Assembly: GCA_017849395.1 (NCBI GenBank) | Contig: JAFIHO010000321.1 | Location: 1-12,529, forward strand | Direction: 5' to 3' | Source of the DNA: Hyphomicrobiales bacterium | GTDB lineage: Bacteria; Pseudomonadota; Alphaproteobacteria; Micropepsales; Micropepsaceae | Length of the DNA: 12,529 nucleotides | In this document: positions 6,846 to 12,529 of the stretch, in pieces | Position numbering within the stretch: position 1 is the first letter of the stretch | Layout: each line of letters begins with the position of its first letter | Made by a program: the position numbers and the translations under genes | Notes under the pieces: generated by a model | What the model was told of the DNA's origin: nothing | The model's input: the letters and a program-made list of their open reading frames with translations, nothing else | Databases searched by the model: none

Positions 6846-7358
6846 ATGAAGATGGTGCGGACTGTGATATCGGCCACGCTTTTGTGCGGCCTGGTGAATC
6901 CTGCATGGGCGGGCGAATGCGCCGCGCCGCGCGAAGCGATGGCGCTCAAGGCGGCGGCGGTGCAGCAGCAATTGATGGTGGCCGCCTTCATGTGCGGCGA
7001 GAAGGCGGCCTATAACCGCTTCGTGGTGGCCTACCAGACCGAGCTGCAAACGTCCGACGCGGTACTCAAATCCTATTTCGTGCGCATGGACCGGCGGCAT
7101 GGTGAAGTGAATTACGACGCCTATAAAACCCGCGCCGCCAATCTGTCGGCGCTGTCACAGGCGCGCGACCGGGCCTTCTGCGCCATGGCGGGCCAGTTGT
7201 TCGCCGCCGCGCTGGAAAGCCAGGCGCCGCTCGCGGCCTTTGTCGCCGCCGCGCCGTCCGCGCCCGGCTTCACCGAGGTCTGCATCGACCGGCGGCAGGA
7301 CAATCGCGGCCGGGTGCATGTCGCGGAAGCAGGGCAGGGCAGCGCCGGCGGCCGATAG
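6846..7358 (+). CDS. Small secreted four-cysteine protein of unknown function
   Basis: I do not recognise a named function. The 170-residue product starts at ATG 6846, five bases after a clean GGAGG (6836-6840); a longer reading from 6780 has no such site. Residues 1-23 form a signal peptide (MKMVRTVISATLLCGLVNPAWAG). The mature part has four cysteines (C25, C50, C112, C146), which suits two disulfides in the periplasm. It is mostly alpha-helical in appearance, with the patterns MVAAFMCGE, AYNRFVVAYQTEL, YDAYKTRAANLSAL and RAFCAM. The combination of CGE-AYNRFV-YQ-YKT-AN-FC is familiar to me from conserved uncharacterised alphaproteobacterial proteins, but I cannot name a domain. The C-terminus after C146 is charged, Gly-rich and likely disordered. 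It is preceded by about 180 bp without a gene and followed by a possible tiny in-frame ORF. Confidence 0.78.
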   Translation: MKMVRTVISATLLCGLVNPAWAGECAAPREAMALKAAAVQQQLMVAAFMCGEKAAYNRFVVAYQTELQTSDAVLKSYFVRMDRRHGEVNYDAYKTRAANLSALSQARDRAFCAMAGQLFAAALESQAPLAAFVAAAPSAPGFTEVCIDRRQDNRGRVHVAEAGQGSAGGR

Positions 7359-7367
7359 GCGCGTGCC

Positions 7368-7448
7368 GTGCGCGTCGTGCTTCTCGTGACCTGGCTCGGG
7401 TCGCTGTTCCTGCTCTGCGTGTCGGCGCTCGACGCGATACGGGAATGA
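7368..7448 (+). CDS. Possible 26-residue hydrophobic peptide (or readthrough tail)
   Basis: GTG at 7368 opens a short reading frame of 26 codons with the look of a single membrane helix: VVLLVTWLGSLFLLCVSAL between an Arg near the N-terminus and a charged DAIRE end. It lies in the same frame as the preceding gene, nine bases past its TAG stop, so readthrough would attach a hydrophobic tail to that protein. No convincing ribosome site is present (only a weak TAGGCG). It may be a small membrane protein, a remnant of a longer gene, or chance in GC-rich DNA. Confidence 0.25.
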   Translation: MRVVLLVTWLGSLFLLCVSALDAIRE

Positions 7449-7549
7449 TCTGTGGCATGTTGCTCTTGTCACGCCCACACGCGCCAGAAATGCAGCTTTC
7501 GGGGCTCCGCGCTTGAGATTTCCTGCCATGGGTGCGAGGTTTTCCCGGC

Positions 7550-9184
7550 ATGGAAGTCATCACCCTTGTCCTGTTCCTTCTCCTGGCCGTCGTCCTGAGC
7601 GGCGCGATTGCCCGCATCTCGCCTGTGCCGGTGCCTCTGCCGCTTGTCCAGATTCTGCTGGGCGCGTTCATAGCGTCGGTGGCGGATTTCGGCGTACAAC
7701 TCGATCCGGGCGTTTTCTTCCTGCTTTTCATTCCGCCCCTGCTGTTCCTGGACGGCTGGCGCATTCCCAAACAGGGCCTGTTCCGCGACAAGGGCATCAT
7801 CCTCGAACTGGCCTTCGGTCTTGTCATCTTCACGGTGATCGGGCTGGGCTATTTCATTCACTGGATGGCGCCCGCCATGCCGCTGGCGGTGGCTTTCGCG
7901 CTGGCCGCCATCGTTTCGCCCACCGACCCCATCGCCGTTTCGGCCATCGCCAACCGCGTGCCGATTCCCAAAAGGCTGCTGCACATCCTGGAAGGCGAAT
8001 CGCTGCTGAACGACGCGTCGGGCCTGGTGTGCATGCGTTTCGCGGTCGCCGCGGCGCTGACCGGCACCTTCTCGCTGGTGTCGGCGGCGGGCACCTTTGT
8101 CTGGCTGGTCGTGGCGGGCGTGTTGTGCGGCGTGGCCGTGACCTGGGGAACGACATGGGCGAAGAACTGGTTCTCCCGCCGCTTTGGCGAGGAGACCGGC
8201 TCCCAGATTCTGGTCAGCCTTCTGATCCCCTTCGCCGCCTATCTGCTAGCCGAAGAGGTGCATGCCTCCGGCATTCTTGCCGCCGTCGCGGCGGGCGTCA
8301 CCATGAGCTACACCGAACAGACCGGCCAGGCCCTGCCGATCACCAGGGTCCGCCGCGTGGCGGTGTGGGATCTGGTGCAATTCTCCGCCAATGGCGTGAT
8401 CTTCGTGCTGCTGGGCGAGCAGTTGCCCGAAATCGCCCAACGCGCCGCGACCGTTGTTTACGAGACCGGACACCAGCACTGGATATGGCTGGCGATCTAT
8501 GTGCTGGTCATCAATCTGGCGCTGGCTGTGCTGCGTTTCGTCTGGGTGTGGGTTTCGCTGCGCTTCACGCTTTACATGGCGGCCCGCCGCGGCTCGCCGC
8601 GCGTGGCCCCAAGCTGGAAGCTGATCCTCGTCACCTCGCTTGCGGGCGTGCGCGGTGCGATCACCCTGGCGGGTGTCCTGACATTGCCGCTGATGATGCC
8701 GGACGGCACGCCCTTCCCGGCCCGCGATCTGGCGATCTTCCTCGCGGCCGGGGTGATCATCGCCTCGCTTCTGGCGGCCAGCTTCGGATTGCCCATCCTG
8801 CTGCGCGGCCTGCAACTGATGCCCGATTCCGAACATGACGAAACCGACGACCCTGTGCGCGCCGCCGCCGCCGAGGCGGCCATCCTGGCCATAGAACAGA
8901 CCGTCCACGACCTTGGCGCGGGCCGCAGCGATGCGGACGTCTACACCGAGGTCGGCGCGCGGCTGATGGAAGTCTATCGCCAGCGCGTGGATGGCCGCGC
9001 CCACACGGCGCAGGAAGCCGAGGCTGCCCGGCGGATGGACGATATCGAGCACACGCTCCGCCTCGCGGCGCTGAAGGCGGAACGGGACGAATATTACAGG
9101 GCCGTCCGCAGCAACGAGATTTCGGACGAAATCGCGCGCAAGCTGGTGCGCGAGATCGACCTCCAGGAAACCCGCTTCGCCTAG
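7550..9184 (+). CDS. CPA1-family Na+/H+ antiporter (NhaP/YjcE type)
   Basis: This is a monovalent cation/proton antiporter of the inner membrane, 544 residues from ATG 7550. The first roughly 415 residues are a series of hydrophobic segments consistent with about 12 transmembrane helices. Family motifs: FIPPLLFLDGW (61-71), AAIVSPTDPIAV (119-130, the ion-site unwound helix), EGESLLNDASGLV (148-160, with the Asn-Asp pair typical of electroneutral CPA1 members) and SLAGVRGAITLAG (363-375, a CPA1 hallmark). The last 120 or so residues are hydrophilic, Glu/Arg/Ala-rich and helical, forming a cytoplasmic tail that in this family commonly regulates activity. The start was chosen because GCGAGGT precedes ATG 7550 by about ten bases; an upstream GTG at 7532 would add six residues. 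Ion preference (Na+, K+ or Li+) cannot be told. A GC-rich hairpin follows the stop. Confidence 0.93.
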   Translation: MEVITLVLFLLLAVVLSGAIARISPVPVPLPLVQILLGAFIASVADFGVQLDPGVFFLLFIPPLLFLDGWRIPKQGLFRDKGIILELAFGLVIFTVIGLGYFIHWMAPAMPLAVAFALAAIVSPTDPIAVSAIANRVPIPKRLLHILEGESLLNDASGLVCMRFAVAAALTGTFSLVSAAGTFVWLVVAGVLCGVAVTWGTTWAKNWFSRRFGEETGSQILVSLLIPFAAYLLAEEVHASGILAAVAAGVTMSYTEQTGQALPITRVRRVAVWDLVQFSANGVIFVLLGEQLPEIAQRAATVVYETGHQHWIWLAIYVLVINLALAVLRFVWVWVSLRFTLYMAARRGSPRVAPSWKLILVTSLAGVRGAITLAGVLTLPLMMPDGTPFPARDLAIFLAAGVIIASLLAASFGLPILLRGLQLMPDSEHDETDDPVRAAAAEAAILAIEQTVHDLGAGRSDADVYTEVGARLMEVYRQRVDGRAHTAQEAEAARRMDDIEHTLRLAALKAERDEYYRAVRSNEISDEIARKLVREIDLQETRFA

Positions 9185-9202
9185 GCTTCCGACCTCCACG
9201 GA

Positions 9203-9225
9203 CCGGCAGCCGGGCCTGCTGCCGG
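9203..9225 (+). terminator. GC-rich hairpin after the antiporter gene
   Basis: CCGGCAGC (9203-9210) pairs perfectly with GCTGCCGG (9218-9225) around a seven-base loop, 19 bases past the antiporter stop. The position suits transcription termination or 3'-end protection, but no T run follows, so a classical intrinsic terminator is not demonstrated. Confidence 0.45.
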
Positions 9226-9256
9226 CACGGTCCGGCCGGTTCCGGGCCGGATCGGC

Positions 9257-9286
9257 TTGACGCGGGCGGGGGCGGCACCCTATAGG
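9257..9286 (+). promoter_or_regulatory. Sigma-70-type promoter of the tRNA-Val gene
   Basis: TTGACG (9257-9262) and TATAGG (9281-9286) are separated by 18 bases, close to the housekeeping consensus and placed about 90 bases before the tRNA. The predicted transcript would carry an 80-85-base 5' leader to be removed by RNase P. The GC-rich spacer right before the -10 element is common at stable-RNA promoters. Confidence 0.6.
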
Positions 9287-9376
9287 CGTCGTCCGCCGGG
9301 AGCGTCGGCCAGGAAAAGCGGGAGCCTGCAAAGCAGGAGAGCGGTTTTCCATCCGGCCGCGACCAGAGGTAAAGGC

Positions 9377-9451
9377 GGGCGCGTAGCTCAGCGGGAGAGC
9401 ACACCCTTCACACGGGTGGGGTCATAGGTTCAATCCCTATCGCGCCCACCA
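9377..9451 (+). tRNA. tRNA-Val (anticodon CAC)
   Basis: The 75-base cloverleaf is complete. The acceptor stem GGGCGCG (9377-9383) pairs with CGCGCCC (9441-9447). The D-arm GCTC...GAGC, anticodon stem CACCC/GGGTG, and T-arm ATAGG-TTCAATC-CCTAT are all intact. The anticodon loop TTCACAC puts CAC at positions 34-36, reading the GUG valine codon. The discriminator is A and the CCA end is genome-encoded (9449-9451). It has its own promoter and is followed immediately by a large inverted repeat that includes its 3' end. Confidence 0.97.
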
Positions 9452-9485
9452 TTATAAACGCCGCGTCGCGGCGCTTATAATGGTG
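9447..9485. repeat. Near-perfect inverted repeat that includes the tRNA 3' end
   Basis: Positions 9447-9464 pair with 9468-9485 across a GTC loop: 17 of 18 positions are complementary, with one A-C mismatch (9458/9474). The outer part (CACCATTATAA / TTATAATGGTG) is AT-rich and the inner part (CGCCGC / GCGGCG) is GC-rich. The left arm contains the discriminator base and CCA of tRNA-Val. In the precursor RNA this hairpin would compete with, or cap, the acceptor 3' end. It may act as a termination or 3'-processing signal; there is no T run after it. Confidence 0.75.
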
Positions 9486-9592
9486 CCACGAGCCTCGCGG
9501 GACGCGGCTTTGCGGACACGACCGCAACCGCTAGAACATCCTGACACGCCCCCCGCGTTCCCGCGCGCAACTCTCCAGGTCATCGACAGTCC

Positions 9593-10597
9593 ATGAGCGG
9601 CTTGCTCGCCCTTCTCGACGACATCGCCGCGCTCGCCAAGATCGCGGCTGTCCAACTGGACGATGTCGCCGCCCAGGCCTCCAAAGTCGGCATCAAGGTC
9701 GCCGGCTCGGTGATCGACGACACCGCCAAGGCGGGGGCCAAATCGCTCGGCGTGGTGATCGACGATGCGGCCGTCACGCCCAAATATGTTCATAACCTCC
9801 CCGCGGCGCGCGAACTGCCGATTGTCTGGCGCATCGCGCGGGGCTCCCTGTTCAACAAGCTGGTGATCCTGCTGCCGGCAGCCCTGCTGCTGGATGTGCT
9901 GGCGCCCTGGGCGCTGACGCCTCTTCTCATGCTCGGCGGCCTCTATCTGTGTTTCGAGGGCGCCGAAAAAATCGCCCATGCCTTTGCCCCCCACGAAACG
10001 GAGGACGCTGGTCCGCGCGCGCTGGATGCGGCGCATCTGGAGGAACAGCGGGTATCAGGGGCGGTGAAGACGGACTTCATCCTGTCCGCCGAGATCATGA
10101 CCATCGCGATGGCGGCCATCGAGGTCCGGGACATCATGATGCGCGGCCTTGTGCTGGGGATGGTCGGCGTCGGCATCACCCTGCTCGTGTATGGCGCGGT
10201 CGGCGTGCTGGTGAAGCTCGACGATATGGGCCTTGTCCTGGCGCAGTCGGGCCGGTGGCGGATGACGCGCGACCTGGGGCGCGGAATCGTCAAGAACATG
10301 CCGGGCCTCATGACCGCCATCTCCACCGTCGGCACCGCCGCCATGCTGTGGGTGGGCGGATCGATCGTCGTTCACGGACTTGAGGCGTTCGGCGTGCATG
10401 TGCCGGGCGTCTGGATCGAACATGCCGCCCATGCAGCGGCACAGATGTTACCCGCAGCGTCCGGCGCCGTGGCATGGATCGTCACGGCGGCGCTGGACGG
10501 CCTGTTTGGAGTTTGCGCAGGGCTGGTGCTGATCCCGCTCGTCAATCGCGTCCTGCAGCCGCTCCTCGCGATGCTGATGCGGCTTCGGGCGAAGTAA
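9593..10597 (+). CDS. DUF808/YedI-family inner-membrane protein
   Basis: This 334-residue protein matches the DUF808 family (E. coli YedI), whose function is not established. The N-terminal segment MSGLLALLDDIAALAKIAA with repeated Asp-Asp turns (DDIA, LDDVA, VIDDTA, VIDDAA) is characteristic. The block ARELPIVWRIARGSLFNKLVIL (72-93) and APWALTPLLMLGGLYLCFEGAEKI (104-127) are the strongest family signatures. Hydrophobic segments at about 89-120, 183-206, 240-262, 291-301 and 303-322 suggest several membrane spans. ATG 9593 is the natural family start, though the ribosome site is weak (CCAGG about 12 bases upstream). It follows the tRNA locus and converges on the histidine kinase gene with only 12 bases between the two stops, so the pair must share or lack a terminator. 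No functional link to neighbours is evident. Confidence 0.9.
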   Translation: MSGLLALLDDIAALAKIAAVQLDDVAAQASKVGIKVAGSVIDDTAKAGAKSLGVVIDDAAVTPKYVHNLPAARELPIVWRIARGSLFNKLVILLPAALLLDVLAPWALTPLLMLGGLYLCFEGAEKIAHAFAPHETEDAGPRALDAAHLEEQRVSGAVKTDFILSAEIMTIAMAAIEVRDIMMRGLVLGMVGVGITLLVYGAVGVLVKLDDMGLVLAQSGRWRMTRDLGRGIVKNMPGLMTAISTVGTAAMLWVGGSIVVHGLEAFGVHVPGVWIEHAAHAAAQMLPAASGAVAWIVTAALDGLFGVCAGLVLIPLVNRVLQPLLAMLMRLRAK

Positions 10598-10609
10598 CGC
10601 GTTGCGCCG

Positions 10610-12205
10610 TCACGCCGCCAGCGGCAGGTCGATCCAGAACCGTGTCTGGCGTCCGGGCACGCTGTCGAAATCGATCCGCCCGCCCTGGGCTTCGACAAGC
10701 AGCTTGGCGGTGGACAGGCCCAGCCCCGCACCGGGCACGCGCCGCCCCACCGGCTCGCCGCGCGCGAAGGGCTGGAACACCCTTTCGCGTTCGGCGGCCG
10801 GAATGCCCGGCCCGGCATTGATCACCTCGATGCGGCCATAACCGTCGACCGTGAGCGCCCGCACCCGTATGGGCGAAAAATTGTCGCCATATTTGTAGGC
10901 GTTGGCGATCAGATTGTTCAGGATCTGTGCCAGACGCAGCGGATCGGCCGTCACCGTCAGCGTCTCCTCGATGCTTTCGATCACCACCTGCTTGCCGCCC
11001 AGCGTGGCGTCCAGCCTGATGGCGCTGATGCACTGGCGCAGGCATTCCGCCACCGGCACCTTTTCCGCCAGCACCGACAGCGCGCCCGCCTCGGCGCGGT
11101 TCATGTCCAGCAGGTCGTCATGCAGCCGCCGCAGCAATTCGCCGTTATGGGCGATGATGGCGGCGAATTCCGGCGCGCGCTCCGGCGACAGGGTGCCCGA
11201 TTCCAGCATCGCGGAAAAGCCGACGATAGCCGACAGCGGACTGCGGACCTCATGGCTCACATGCGACAGCACCTGGCTCTTGAAGCGCGACGCGCGCATC
11301 GCGCGCTGCCGCCGCTTCTCGGTCAGCGCCACATGCATGTCGCGCACGCCCAGCACGGCAGTCGCACGCACGGCGACCACGCTGCACACACCCAGCAGCA
11401 GTTGCAGGATCTGGATGCGCGCCACCGGGTCGGGATGCTCGAAACCGATGTTGAAATACAGCGCGACCGCCGCCGCGATGACCAGTGCGACACCCGCGCC
11501 TATCAGCCGGAAGCGCACCGTGGCGATGATGATGGCGGGCACCACGAGGAAGTTGAGGGGATAGCGTTCCTGCCCGAACGCCAGCAGCGACACGCCGGTC
11601 ACGACGAGAAGCACGATCAGCGCCTCTGGTATACGGCGTTCCAGTTTCAATTTGGCGAACTGCCGCCACGACACCGCCATGCCGAAAGGAAAAAGCATCA
11701 CAAAGGCGAGCAGGTTGGCCAGGCACCAGTCGCGCCCCGAGGCCAGCGGATCGCCCATGCCCGCCGTCCAAATCACCAGCGCGGCCAGCGCGCCGCCCGC
11801 GACAGCGGGCAAAATGCCCGCCAGAAGGCCAAACACCAGCCCGCGTCCGACAGGAAGAAATCGCGGCAAACCCAGTTGCTTCACCATGACCAGCGCGATG
11901 CCGATTTCGGCAATGTTCACAAGGCTGAAACCGATAGTGAGCAGCGGCGGCGACCCGCCCAGCGCGTTGGCGGCAAGCCCCGCCGCGAACAGCGAAGCCA
12001 GCATGATCGCGGCCTGGCGCACTGTCCTTGTCCAGCGCAGGACCATGCAGATGCCGAAAGCCGTCGCAGGCCACAGCACGGCTATCGTGCTGGAGCCACG
12101 GCTCAGAAGGATTCCACCATAACCGAGAACAAGAAATCCGAGCGCAGCTGCTAATACGACACCCGGAAAAGCCTGCACGGAAGGCCGATACGCAACACGG
12201 GCCAT
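10610..12205 (-). CDS. MASE1-type membrane sensor histidine kinase
   Basis: The 531-residue product is a two-component sensor kinase. Roughly residues 10-285 form a multi-spanning hydrophobic sensor resembling MASE1 (VLWPATAFGI and NIAEIGIALV are typical). A short linker leads to the HisKA dimerisation domain, where SHVSHEVRSPLSAIVGF carries the phospho-accepting His318. The ATPase domain shows the N box (ILNNLIANAYKYGD, N435), a G1 box reading NAGPGIP (463-469) in which Asn stands for the usual Asp, the F box VFQPFARGE, and the G2 box GAGLGLSTAKLL (492-503). It ends with FWIDLPLAA. I chose ATG 12205 because GGGGGAG lies six bases upstream; the longer reading to 12259 starts with TTG and lacks a site. 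A divergent receiver-domain gene is its likely partner. The signal sensed is unknown. Kinase activity is expected, since Asn at G1 occurs in other kinases. Confidence 0.93.
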   Translation of the reverse strand: MARVAYRPSVQAFPGVVLAAALGFLVLGYGGILLSRGSSTIAVLWPATAFGICMVLRWTRTVRQAAIMLASLFAAGLAANALGGSPPLLTIGFSLVNIAEIGIALVMVKQLGLPRFLPVGRGLVFGLLAGILPAVAGGALAALVIWTAGMGDPLASGRDWCLANLLAFVMLFPFGMAVSWRQFAKLKLERRIPEALIVLLVVTGVSLLAFGQERYPLNFLVVPAIIIATVRFRLIGAGVALVIAAAVALYFNIGFEHPDPVARIQILQLLLGVCSVVAVRATAVLGVRDMHVALTEKRRQRAMRASRFKSQVLSHVSHEVRSPLSAIVGFSAMLESGTLSPERAPEFAAIIAHNGELLRRLHDDLLDMNRAEAGALSVLAEKVPVAECLRQCISAIRLDATLGGKQVVIESIEETLTVTADPLRLAQILNNLIANAYKYGDNFSPIRVRALTVDGYGRIEVINAGPGIPAAERERVFQPFARGEPVGRRVPGAGLGLSTAKLLVEAQGGRIDFDSVPGRQTRFWIDLPLAA

Positions 12206-12329
12206 TTGCGGCTCCCCCACGAACCGACTCGAAATGACGCGGCGACTTTGTACAGCCAACCCTGAAGAAATAGGAAATCCTTAAATCATCCACGTCATGC
12301 TGCGCCCGCTGCTTCGGACTCGCATTTGC

Positions 12330-12529
12330 ATGAAAAAACGCATCGTGGTCGCCGATGATGATCCAACGATCGTGACGTTGGTGTCACTGCGCCTGGAAGC
12401 CGATTCGCATGACGTGTTCGGTGCGCCCAACGGCAACGAAGCGCTGAAAGCGATCCGCGCCAAACCTACGGATGCCGCCATTCTGGATGTGCAGATGCCG
12501 GACTGCGGCGGCCTGGCCACCCTGGAACA
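12330..12529 (+). CDS. Response regulator receiver domain, 3' part beyond the window
   Basis: The first 66 residues of a CheY-like receiver domain are present before the sequence ends. MKKRIVVADDDPT supplies the acidic pocket (D9, D10, with D11). AILDVQMPD places the phosphorylation site at D53, followed by the usual MP(D/G) turn and GGL. Part of helix alpha-1 (IVTLVSLRLEAD) and the NGNEAL segment (34-39) also fit the family. The start at ATG 12330 aligns with receiver domains; an in-frame ATG at 12297 would add eleven residues, and neither has a strong ribosome site. It is divergent from the MASE1 histidine kinase with about 125 bp between the starts, which suggests a cognate pair. Whether an output domain follows cannot be seen. 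Confidence 0.9.
   Translation, partial: MKKRIVVADDDPTIVTLVSLRLEADSHDVFGAPNGNEALKAIRAKPTDAAILDVQMPDCGGLATLE

Noticed and set aside
8246..9352. Long minus-strand open frame opposite the antiporter C-terminus and the tRNA leader
   Set aside because: It runs antisense through conserved CPA1 motifs and through the tRNA promoter, and has biased composition. Treated as a shadow.
11120..12154. Plus-strand open frame (344 codons) opposite the histidine kinase
   Set aside because: It is rich in Gln, His and Arg with no domain; the minus strand has all histidine-kinase boxes.

Overview
The window looks like a chromosomal segment of a high-GC (mid-60% by eye) alphaproteobacterium. This is an inference from codon use, an aerobic HemF, Tat-exported amidohydrolases of the LigI type, the style of the GC-rich intergenic hairpins and a tRNA-Val(CAC) of alphaproteobacterial type. 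I cannot fix genus or order. No phage, transposase, CRISPR or plasmid gene is visible. Nearly all of the window is accounted for by eleven clear protein genes (ten complete, one cut by the right edge), one tRNA and short intergenic regions.

Left block (1-4433): hemF runs leftward. Diverging from it is a rightward cluster. It holds an exported PQQ-type glucose/sorbosone dehydrogenase-like protein, then a Tat-exported amidohydrolase (COG3618/LigI-like lactonase family) that starts on the dehydrogenase stop codon (ATGA overlap). A palindromic intergenic repeat follows, then a second, paralogous Tat-exported amidohydrolase. The simplest reading is a periplasmic oxidise-then-hydrolyse module: the dehydrogenase would make a lactone and the amidohydrolases would open it. 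The first paralogue has Asn where the family usually has its catalytic Asp; the second keeps Asp. A dense run of hairpins (4320-4433) separates this cluster from the convergent aminotransferase gene.

Middle block (4436-9485): a leftward class I/II PLP aminotransferase diverges from a secreted right-handed beta-helix protein. Next come a small secreted four-cysteine protein of unknown function, a possible 26-residue hydrophobic peptide in frame behind it, and a CPA1-type Na+/H+ antiporter with a long cytoplasmic tail. A tRNA-Val(CAC) with a recognisable sigma-70-type promoter follows. The CACCA 3' end of this tRNA is buried in a near-perfect 18-bp inverted repeat.

Right block (9593-12529): a DUF808/YedI-type inner-membrane protein converges on a MASE1-type membrane sensor histidine kinase (12-bp gap). 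Divergent from the kinase, and cut by the right edge, is a response-regulator receiver domain, probably its partner.

Most of the window is ordinary housekeeping and accessory sequence. The strongest candidates for something under-described are the dehydrogenase/twin-amidohydrolase cluster with its Asp-to-Asn divergence, and the tRNA-overlapping hairpin.
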